NCBI GenBank assembly: GCA_030040455.1 | Contig: JASHTR010000605.1 | Location: 1-5,086 of the forward strand | Direction: 5' to 3' | Source: Terriglobia bacterium | GTDB lineage: Bacteria; Acidobacteriota; Terriglobia; UBA7540 | Length of the DNA stretch: 5,086 bases | Program-made: the position numbers and the translations under genes | The notes under the pieces: generated by a model | The model's database searches: none | The model's input: only the letters and a program-made list of their open reading frames with translations | What the model was told of the DNA's origin: nothing | Shown: piece by piece, positions 1 through 4,883 of the stretch | Position numbering within the stretch: position 1 is the first letter of the stretch | Layout: each line of letters begins with the position of its first letter

Positions 1-1
1 G

Positions 2-85
2 GATTTTGACATCGATCGCTTGACCGCCTTAGCAGCGCCGGCCCGGGTGGTTGCATTGGATAACCTGGATTCAACTCCAAAATAA
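2..85 (+). CDS. 3' end of an unidentified upstream gene (partial)
   Basis: Reading from base 2 gives 27 open codons ending in TAA at 83-85; the last residues are VVALDNLDSTPK. The other two forward frames are closed by stops within the first 30 bases. The amino-acid make-up (Asp, Ala, Leu, Arg, Val rich) looks like a folded protein's C-terminus, but 27 open codons can arise by chance and I do not recognise the family. It lies 87 bases upstream of the regulator gene on the same strand, so it could belong to the same catabolic locus. Only more upstream sequence would settle what it is. Confidence 0.4.
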   Translation, partial: DFDIDRLTALAAPARVVALDNLDSTPK

Positions 86-112
86 TTTCGCCATCAGGGT
101 GGAATAATGCTG

Positions 113-139
113 CAAGACTTCTTGATCGAGATGGTCTTG
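113..139. promoter_or_regulatory. Inverted repeat upstream of the regulator gene, candidate operator
   Basis: CAAGAC at 113-118 and GTCTTG at 134-139 form a perfect 6-base inverted repeat 15 bases apart. Between them lies the near-palindrome CTTGATCGAG (121-130, one mismatched pair), and CAAGACTTCTTG (113-124) is itself a 5-base inverted repeat around CT. It sits 34 bases before the regulator's TTG start, where autoregulating LacI-family proteins often bind. It does not show the usual central-CG LacI operator pattern, so binding is an inference. No convincing -35/-10 pair was found in 86-172. Confidence 0.25.
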
Positions 140-162
140 TAAATTCCGGTATCGCAGAAAAT

Positions 163-168
163 GTGAGG
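163..168 (+). promoter_or_regulatory. Ribosome binding site supporting a TTG start
   Basis: GTGAGG lies 4 bases before the TTG at 173. An in-frame TGA at 164-166 overlaps this site, so the coding frame cannot start further upstream, and the next in-frame candidate start falls inside the helix-turn-helix. The TTG is therefore the only start that keeps the DNA-binding domain whole. Confidence 0.6.
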
Positions 169-172
169 TTTC

Positions 173-1207
173 TTGAGGCGGAAAAACACTCTCCGAGAAA
201 TTGCATTAGCCGCTGGCGTGAGTCCTTCAACCGTCTCCCGCGCTATAACCGGCAGTGGCGACGTTAGCCCTGAAATTCAAGAGCGTATAAGAAAAGCAGC
301 GTTAAAACTGGGCATTGACCTTAACGAGAAGATTAAAACGCGGATCGTGGCGTTCATCCTCAGCAACCGTGGCGTGTTACATCCCTTTCATTCTCGCATT
401 TTGGTGGGTGCTGAAACTTTTTGTGCTGAGCAAGGCTTTGATCTCTTATTGGTCTTGTCATTCCGATATCAACCCGACATCGATGAGCGAGATCTCCATC
501 TACCGCAGGCCTTGTGGCGACGGAACCTCGCGCGAGGAGCCATCCTGTCGGGAACCAACTCACCCAATCTTCTTGCTTTGCTCGCTCGCAAAGGTATCCC
601 CTTTGCTGTATTGGGAAATAACGTGACAGGGGCGTGGGAGCCCAAAAACTATGACGTGGTGTGGTCTGACGATATACAAGGCGCTTATGAAGTAACCCGG
701 CACTTGCAGTCTCTGGGCCACCGTGACATCTGGTTTGTCGGCAACCAGCAATTCCCCTGGTTTGCAAGGTGCGCGCAAGGGTATCGTCGCGCGATGGAGG
801 AAGCAAACCTCGTTCCTCGTTTCGGCGGGATACGCTCGGAGGACGCGCAGGAAGTCGGATATCTTTCCACGAAATCCATCATAAGCCGTGGCGAATCCGC
901 CAGCGCAATTTTTGCCGGCTCTGATGAAACCGGGCGAGGCGTTTACAAAGCACTTATAGAGTCCGGACAGCGCATTCCCGATGACGTAAGCGTCGCTGGC
1001 ATGGGGGACGTGGAAGCGACGATTCTGCGCCCTCAACTGACCACGGTTCGAGAATTCCCCGAGCAACTCGGCAAGCACCTGGCCGAAATGGTCATCAATC
1101 GCATTGTCTCTCCTCAGATACCTGCGCGCCAGTTCACGATTCCCACGGAAGTTGTCAAGCGTGAATCGTCCGCTTTTTTGCCGGTAGGGACGGAGGGAGC
1201 GAAGTAA
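173..1207 (+). CDS. LacI-family transcriptional regulator with shortened hinge
   Basis: This is a 344-residue DNA-binding regulator. Residues 6-27 hold the LacI helix-turn-helix (TLREIALAAGVSPSTVSRAI). From about residue 58 to 334 there is a periplasmic-binding-protein-like sensor domain, with family signatures SDDIQGAYEVTRHL (165-178), LGHRDIWFVG (181-190), FAGSDETGRGVYKAL (247-261), RIPDDVSVAGMGD (267-279), LRPQLTTVRE (285-294) and PTEVVKRES (324-332). It presumably represses or activates the downstream enzyme genes in response to a sugar-type ligand; the ligand is unknown. The segment joining the two domains (LGIDLNEKIKTRIVAFI) is roughly 8 residues shorter than usual and lacks the recognisable hinge helix. 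Translation starts at TTG. The stop lies 25 bases before the next gene, suggesting one transcript. The family assignment is secure; the target and effector are not. Confidence 0.95.
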   Translation: MRRKNTLREIALAAGVSPSTVSRAITGSGDVSPEIQERIRKAALKLGIDLNEKIKTRIVAFILSNRGVLHPFHSRILVGAETFCAEQGFDLLLVLSFRYQPDIDERDLHLPQALWRRNLARGAILSGTNSPNLLALLARKGIPFAVLGNNVTGAWEPKNYDVVWSDDIQGAYEVTRHLQSLGHRDIWFVGNQQFPWFARCAQGYRRAMEEANLVPRFGGIRSEDAQEVGYLSTKSIISRGESASAIFAGSDETGRGVYKALIESGQRIPDDVSVAGMGDVEATILRPQLTTVREFPEQLGKHLAEMVINRIVSPQIPARQFTIPTEVVKRESSAFLPVGTEGAK

Positions 1208-1219
1208 TTTTTCTTTTAC

Positions 1220-1229
1220 AAGGTTGGAG
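1220..1229 (+). promoter_or_regulatory. Ribosome binding site of the NagB-like gene
   Basis: AAGG at 1220-1223 is 9 bases before the ATG at 1233, and GGAG at 1226-1229 is 3 bases before it. An in-frame TTG at 1224 would add three residues (MEP) but abuts AAGG and has no spaced site of its own, so ATG 1233 is preferred. Confidence 0.5.
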
Positions 1230-1232
1230 CCG

Positions 1233-2039
1233 ATGAGAGATTCGCTTTCACACGCTTTCCGCGTGGATAACGTGCAGGTGGAGATCTATCCTTCGAAGCT
1301 GGCCGCAAGTCTGGCAGCGGCAGCCAAGGCAGCCACCATTCTGACCCCCAAAGACCATGTGCCAGACAGACGATTACGAATTGTGGTAGGCACCGGAAAC
1401 TCACAAGAGGATTTGGTTAAAGCGCTGGCTCAAAAATCTTCCATCGACTGGAGCCGGGTTGAAGTCTTCCACATGGACGAGTATGTGGGGATGTCTGCAA
1501 CCCATCCGGCGAGCTTCCGCCGCTGGCTGCGGACCCGTCTCGCCGACCGGGTCCGTCCCTATAAGGTTCACTATTTGAACGGCGATGTTCCCAATTTAGA
1601 AGAGGAATGCTGCCGTTACGGAGATCTCCTCCGCTCTGAGCCTATTGATGTGTGCTTTCTGGGATTTGGTGAAAATGGTCACATTGCCTTTAATGATCCC
1701 CATAGTGCGGACTTTAATGATCCGCTTGTCGTGAAGCGTGTAACTCTGGATGAAAAATGCCGGCTTCAGCAGGTGGGGGAGGGGCATTTTCCGAATCTTG
1801 AGACCGTTCCACAAGAAGCTCTTACCGTGACCTGCCCGTTCTTAACAAGCGCGAGATGCTTGATTTGTTGCGTGCCAGAGCGCCGCAAGGCGGAGGCTGC
1901 GCGGGATGCTCTTGAAGGGCCTATCGACCACTCTTGTCCTGCCTCTCTGGTGCGAAAACACCCCCAAGCCTTTGTTTTTCTTGATAACGAATCGGCCTCA
2001 CTGCTCCCAATCCCGCCGGGGAAGCCGGACACCCCTTAG
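1233..2039 (+). CDS. NagB-like sugar-phosphate isomerase/deaminase (glucosamine-6-phosphate deaminase family)
   Basis: The 268-residue protein matches the NagB/6-phosphogluconolactonase fold across its whole length (E. coli NagB has 266). Landmarks are the phosphate loop VVGTGNSQ (51-58), FHMDEYVGM (79-87) with Asp82 matching the catalytic Asp72 of E. coli NagB, GFGENGHIAFNDP (144-156), QQVGEGHF (179-186), VPQEALTVT (192-200), Lys219 near the E. coli Lys208 position, and CPASLVRKHP (235-244). His150 matches the ring-opening His143. The position of catalytic Asp141 is Asn148, and Glu148 is replaced by Asp155. The classical enzyme converts glucosamine-6-phosphate to fructose-6-phosphate and ammonia in the cytoplasm; this variant group is usually annotated that way, but the true substrate is open. 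It sits between the LacI regulator and the enolase superfamily gene in a tight unit. The fold is sure; the exact reaction is not. Confidence 0.93.
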   Translation: MRDSLSHAFRVDNVQVEIYPSKLAASLAAAAKAATILTPKDHVPDRRLRIVVGTGNSQEDLVKALAQKSSIDWSRVEVFHMDEYVGMSATHPASFRRWLRTRLADRVRPYKVHYLNGDVPNLEEECCRYGDLLRSEPIDVCFLGFGENGHIAFNDPHSADFNDPLVVKRVTLDEKCRLQQVGEGHFPNLETVPQEALTVTCPFLTSARCLICCVPERRKAEAARDALEGPIDHSCPASLVRKHPQAFVFLDNESASLLPIPPGKPDTP

Positions 2040-2041
2040 TC

Positions 2042-2050
2042 GGGAATGGA
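2042..2050 (+). promoter_or_regulatory. Ribosome binding site of the enolase superfamily gene
   Basis: GGGA at 2042-2045 lies 7 bases before the ATG at 2053, and a second GGA ends at 2050. The reading frame is open back to 1906, but that extension overlaps the NagB-like gene and has no family resemblance; homologues begin near MKISKIE, so 2053 is the start. Confidence 0.5.
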
Positions 2051-2052
2051 AC

Positions 2053-3162
2053 ATGAAGATCAGTAAGATCGAGCCATTTATCTTGCATGTCCCGGTCACT
2101 CGGGGGGCAATCTCGGACAGCACGCACGACCTCACGCACTGGGGCGCTCCCGGTGTTGTGATCCATACAGATTCGGGCCTCTGCGGGTATGGCTACACGG
2201 GGACTCATGCCCACCTTCCGACGGACCGCCTCATTGTTAATTGCATCTCAGAGACGTACGGGCCGCTTTTGGTGGGTGAAGAGCCTCACAATGTCATTGA
2301 GCTTTGGGAAAAGCTATTTCATTTTCCACCGGCACAATGGGTAGGAAGGAGCGGGATCACGCAGTTAGCTCTCAGCGCCGTAGATATTGCCCTTTGGGAC
2401 CTCAAAGCGAAAGCGGCAGGGTTGCCTCTCTGGAAATTTCTAGGAGGAAGCGCAGGCACAAAGATCACTGCCTATAACACGGACGGTGGGTGGCTCAACT
2501 GGTCTAGCCAGGAGTTGATCGACAGCATGCGCCGCCAGGTAGAGGAGGGTTATCGCGGCGTCAAGCTCAAGGTCGGCAGCCCTGATGCCTACCGCGATTT
2601 AGAGCGAATTGAAGCCGTCCGGAAAACCGTAGGGCCTCGGATCAAACTGATGGTAGACGCCAACGGTCGGTGGGATTTACCGACAGCGATAAGCTTTGGC
2701 CAGAAGCTAAGCGATTACGACGTGTTTTGGTTTGAGGAGCCGATCTGGTACGACGACCTTGCAGGCCACGCTGCCCTCGCCCGCGCCGTCAAGACGCCCA
2801 TCGCTTTGGGCGAGCAGCTTTACGGGCTGGATGACTTTCGAGATTTCATTACGGCAGGAGCCGTCCACTTCGTTCAGCCAGACGCGGTTCGCCTGGCAGG
2901 AGTTACCGAGTGGTGGCGGGTTGCGGACCTCGCTCTCGCTCACCACCTCCCCGTTGTCCCCCATATCGGCGATATGATGCAAGTTCACCTGCACCTTGCT
3001 ATCGCACATCCGGCATGTAAGCTTCTCGAATATATTCCATGGTTAAGGGAATGTTTTGAGGAACCCGCCACGGTCAGGGACGGCTGGTTTATTATTCCCG
3101 AAACGCCGGGGGCCGGAACCACGCTTCGTTCAGCAGCCTTGGAACGCTATAACGTCATGTAA
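2053..3162 (+). CDS. Mandelate racemase/muconate lactonizing enzyme-type enolase superfamily protein (probable sugar-acid dehydratase)
   Basis: This 369-residue protein is a full-length enolase superfamily member. The N-terminal capping domain covers about residues 1-125, including QLALSAVDIALWDLKAKAAG (104-123). The barrel carries KLKVG with Lys171 and Lys173 (the KxK base motif), metal ligands Asp202 in MVDANGRW, Glu228/229 in WFEEP and Glu254 in ALGEQ, and the mandelate-racemase-type dyad Asp277 (QPDAVR) and His304 (VVPHIGDM). The set is complete, so it should be an active Mg-dependent enzyme that removes a proton next to a carboxylate. Family members with this layout are racemases or, more often, dehydratases of acid sugars such as fuconate, galactonate or galactarate. 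Its link to a LacI regulator and a sugar-phosphate enzyme favours sugar-acid dehydration, as an inference. It starts 13 bases after the upstream stop. Substrate specificity cannot be read from the sequence. Confidence 0.95.
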   Translation: MKISKIEPFILHVPVTRGAISDSTHDLTHWGAPGVVIHTDSGLCGYGYTGTHAHLPTDRLIVNCISETYGPLLVGEEPHNVIELWEKLFHFPPAQWVGRSGITQLALSAVDIALWDLKAKAAGLPLWKFLGGSAGTKITAYNTDGGWLNWSSQELIDSMRRQVEEGYRGVKLKVGSPDAYRDLERIEAVRKTVGPRIKLMVDANGRWDLPTAISFGQKLSDYDVFWFEEPIWYDDLAGHAALARAVKTPIALGEQLYGLDDFRDFITAGAVHFVQPDAVRLAGVTEWWRVADLALAHHLPVVPHIGDMMQVHLHLAIAHPACKLLEYIPWLRECFEEPATVRDGWFIIPETPGAGTTLRSAALERYNVM

Positions 3163-3276
3163 CCTGGACGGGTAGAATGCCCGGGATAGAGTGGACCTCT
3201 TGCGCCTTCCCTGCACCTGACCTGCCCGCTCACCTGGAGCGTATCACCACAGCCAGCTCCGGAGCGCGTCCTCTTT
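3163..3276. other. Convergent intergenic gap
   Basis: These 114 bases separate the + strand operon from the 3' end of ubiX. There is no coding ORF here beyond shadows of the neighbours. It contains a small stem CGGG/CCCG (3169-3172 with 3180-3183) without a T-tract, and the GGAGC/GCTCC/GGAGC cluster described as a possible terminator. Confidence 0.6.
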
Positions 3277-3277
3277 T
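3234..3277 (+). terminator. Weak candidate terminator after the + strand operon
   Basis: CTGGAGC (3234-3240) can pair with GCTCCGG (3256-3262) as a 7-base stem with one G-U pair and a 15-base loop. A competing zero-spacer palindrome GCTCCGGAGC lies at 3256-3265. The only T-run (TTTT, 3274-3277) is 11 bases past the stem, which is far for a classical intrinsic terminator. The position between convergent genes is right, but the signal is weak. Confidence 0.22.
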
Positions 3278-3906
3278 CAGGGCCGATGGTTGGACGCGGC
3301 CTCTCCGCTCCAACGGAACTGCTCTTCCTGCGGGAGACTGAGATGGGAGAGAACGCGGCAGCAAAATTGGGTGGCAAGATCCTCGATGGTCTTTGGGTGA
3401 TGATAGTAGGCGGGGATTATGGGGAAAATCTCCGCACCCGCCTCATGAGCCTCCAGCATGTTCTGGAGATGAATGCGGCTGAATGGGGTGTCGCGTATCG
3501 CCAGGATAAGTTTTCTCCCTTCCTTCAGGCACACGTCGGCGGCGCGCTCGATCAGCGTTGAGGAGATGCCGTGGGCGATTTGCGCGAGGCAGCCGGTGCT
3601 GCAAGGGATCACCACCATGCCGTCCACAGGATATGAGCCGCTGGCGATTGACGCTCCGATATCTGAATCGAGAAGATAGCAGGTTTTCGGCGCAGGGCCG
3701 CCCGCAACCGCCCGCGGAATCTCAGCGGTCTTTGAGACATCCAGCGCCAGCTCTTCACGCAACACCTTCAGGCCGCTGCCGGAAATGACCAGGTGGATTT
3801 TCGTCACCCGGTAATCCGCTTCAAGCATCTGGAGCATCCGCCGGACAAACAGAGCTCCACTCGCTCCCGTGACGCCCATCACCAGGCTCTTCTGTTCCTG
3901 TGGCAT
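3277..3906 (-). CDS. ubiX: UbiX-type flavin prenyltransferase
   Basis: This 209-residue flavoprotein attaches a dimethylallyl unit to reduced FMN, making the prenylated flavin cofactor required by UbiD-type decarboxylases. Signatures are the FMN-binding GVTGASGA (11-18), ASIASGSYP (85-93), DGMVVIPCSTGCLAQIAHG (95-113), LIERAADVCLKEGRKL (118-133) with Arg121 and Lys128, RDTP (138-141), IHLQNM (145-150), PAYYHHP (165-171) with Tyr168, and Arg184. It aligns end to end with E. coli UbiX down to the closing RWxG. Glutamate is usual in the RETP motif; here it is Asp139. The ATG directly follows an in-frame TAA, so no longer start exists, and there is no Shine-Dalgarno sequence. No ubiD is visible in the window, so the partner decarboxylase, possibly in quinone synthesis, lies elsewhere. 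Confidence 0.95.
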   Translation of the reverse strand: MPQEQKSLVMGVTGASGALFVRRMLQMLEADYRVTKIHLVISGSGLKVLREELALDVSKTAEIPRAVAGGPAPKTCYLLDSDIGASIASGSYPVDGMVVIPCSTGCLAQIAHGISSTLIERAADVCLKEGRKLILAIRDTPFSRIHLQNMLEAHEAGAEIFPIIPAYYHHPKTIEDLATQFCCRVLSHLSLPQEEQFRWSGEAASNHRP

Positions 3907-3914
3907 TTACGGCG

Positions 3915-3944
3915 ATGGTAGATGCCTTGCCGGTTAGAAGTCAA
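3915..3944 (-). promoter_or_regulatory. Probable ubiX promoter, leaderless arrangement
   Basis: On the - strand TTGACT (3944-3939) matches the -35 consensus in five of six bases. After an 18-base spacer, TACCAT (3920-3915) matches the -10 consensus in four of six. The -10 ends only 8 bases before the ubiX ATG, so transcription would begin 1-2 bases before the start codon. This fits the absence of a Shine-Dalgarno sequence. Confidence 0.42.
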
Positions 3945-4044
3945 GAAAAGGTTCGCGCGAGGTTGGCAACACAGAATAATGCGACTTTTCGCAGGACCCG
4001 AGGCAGTAGGCGCGGGTTTGTGTAAATGAAAGACCCCCACCGAG

Positions 4045-4073
4045 AAAAAGCGCTTGCCGGGGCTACCTCCGGC
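4045..4073 (-). terminator. Weak candidate terminator after the rhomboid gene
   Basis: Read on the - strand, GCCGG (4073-4069) pairs with CCGGC (4060-4056) around an 8-base loop. It is followed by AAGCGC and then five T (4049-4045), with a small palindrome AAGCGCTT at 4055-4048 just before the T-run. The stem is short and the T-run is 6 bases away, so termination is possible but not assured. It lies 40 bases after the rhomboid stop. Confidence 0.27.
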
Positions 4074-4112
4074 CAATCCCACCATTCAGGGATCAATTCG
4101 GCGCGTTATCTA

Positions 4113-4805
4113 TCACTGCCAACTTAACCGCTGAGGCCGGAAAATCAATCCCAGGATGATGCCGGTAAGAAAGCCTCCAACGTGCGCCCACCAGGCAACA
4201 CCGCCCCCGGTTGCGGATTCAATTGCCAGCGCCTGAAAGCCCATGAAGAACTGAATGAGGAACCAATAGCCAAGCACGACGATGGCAGGAAGATGAACGG
4301 TCCAGAAAAAGAAAATCAGAAAAATGACGGTGGTGATCCGCGCGCGGGGGAAACAGACGAAATAGGCGCCCAGAATACCGGCGATGGCTCCGCTGGCGCC
4401 GATCAAGGGCAGGCGCGAGCCCGCATTGAGATCGATATGGAGAAATGCAGCGGCAAAGCCACTGATGAAATAAAGAGCCAGAAACGGACCGTGGCCGAAG
4501 CGATCTTCGATGCTGCGTCCAAAAACGAAGAGGAATAGCATGTTGCCGATCAGGTGAAGCCAGCCCGCGTGCAAAAACATGGAGGCCAGGACTGGAATCA
4601 ACAGTCCTGTGAGGCTTGGGATCAGCCAGCCGTGTGGCGTAGTATATCTTGCGGGGATCACGCCGAATACCTGGATGAGGCGGTTAAGCTCGCTGCCCAG
4701 GGAAAGCTCGTACAGGAAGATGAGCGTGTTGAGAACGATCAGCGCCAGCGTACAGGACCAAAACGTCTGGCGACGGATGTTGTCGCGAAGCGGAATAGGG
4801 ATCAT
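4113..4805 (-). CDS. Rhomboid-family intramembrane serine protease
   Basis: This 230-residue, strongly hydrophobic protein should sit in the inner membrane and cut transmembrane substrates. The first membrane segment is at about 15-33; the core helices follow from about 63 to 222. Catalytic landmarks are FLHAGWLHLIGNM (77-89), giving the HxxxN pair His84 and Asn88; GASGAIAG (136-143) with nucleophile Ser138; and WWAHVGG (205-211) with catalytic His208 in the last helix. All key residues are present, so it should be active. The N-terminal MIPIPLRD resembles the conserved start of a common bacterial rhomboid group, supporting ATG at 4805. No Shine-Dalgarno sequence precedes it. It is divergent from the GlcD-type gene with 78 bases between, and 206 bases upstream of ubiX on the same strand. 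Substrates are unknown. Confidence 0.95.
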   Translation of the reverse strand: MIPIPLRDNIRRQTFWSCTLALIVLNTLIFLYELSLGSELNRLIQVFGVIPARYTTPHGWLIPSLTGLLIPVLASMFLHAGWLHLIGNMLFLFVFGRSIEDRFGHGPFLALYFISGFAAAFLHIDLNAGSRLPLIGASGAIAGILGAYFVCFPRARITTVIFLIFFFWTVHLPAIVVLGYWFLIQFFMGFQALAIESATGGGVAWWAHVGGFLTGIILGLIFRPQRLSWQ

Positions 4806-4814
4806 GGATGAAGC

Positions 4815-4820
4815 ATTGTA
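4815..4820 (-). promoter_or_regulatory. -10-like hexamer before the rhomboid gene
   Basis: TACAAT on the - strand (five of six matches to TATAAT) ends 9 bases before the rhomboid ATG. The predicted transcript would start 2-3 bases upstream of the start codon. No good -35 hexamer is found 16-18 bases further upstream, so this is tentative. Confidence 0.3.
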
Positions 4821-4858
4821 CCTTGTTTTTCACTCATCACTGTTGGTGACTGTGGCGT

Positions 4859-4864
4859 TACAAT
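4859..4864 (+). promoter_or_regulatory. -10-like hexamer before the GlcD-type gene
   Basis: TACAAT lies 19 bases before the GTG start. No convincing -35 hexamer accompanies it, and transcription from here would begin right at the ribosome binding site, giving a very short leader. It is a weak call made because the 78-base divergent gap must hold promoters for one or both genes. Confidence 0.22.
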
Positions 4865-4867
4865 CGA

Positions 4868-4876
4868 AAAGAGGAG
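4868..4876 (+). promoter_or_regulatory. Strong ribosome binding site deciding a GTG start
   Basis: AAAGAGGAG ends 7 bases before the GTG at 4884. This is ideal spacing and favours GTG 4884 over the in-frame ATG at 4896, which has no comparable site. Confidence 0.65.
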
Positions 4877-4883
4877 CTCGGCT

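Larger units (their letters stand above)
3907..4112. other. Intergenic region between rhomboid gene and ubiX
   Basis: This 206-base gap lies on the coding side of two - strand genes. It holds a promoter-like pair just upstream of ubiX and a weak stem-loop with an A5 (U5 on the transcript) nearer the rhomboid stop. A 68-codon - strand frame (4085-3879) spans most of it but overlaps the start of ubiX, has no ribosome binding site and shows a basic, low-order composition, so I do not call a gene. Confidence 0.55.

Noticed and set aside
560..1078. 172-codon - strand frame inside the regulator gene
   Set aside because: It lies wholly antisense to the well-supported LacI-family gene and shows no family signatures.
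1906..2052. Open extension upstream of the enolase superfamily gene
   Set aside because: It overlaps the end of the NagB-like gene in another frame, starts at a TTG without a ribosome binding site and does not resemble the family N-terminus, which begins at the ATG at 2053.
3169..3183. Small hairpin CGGG/CCCG just after the enolase superfamily gene
   Set aside because: A 4-base stem with no T-tract is too weak to call a terminator.
3879..4085. 68-codon - strand frame between the rhomboid gene and ubiX
   Set aside because: It overlaps the ubiX start, has no ribosome binding site, no recognisable domain, and a basic composition typical of chance translation.
4182..4538. 118-codon + strand frame opposite the rhomboid gene
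   Set aside because: It is the antisense shadow of a membrane protein; the very hydrophilic Glu/Lys/Asp/Gly-rich product is what the complement of hydrophobic codons gives.
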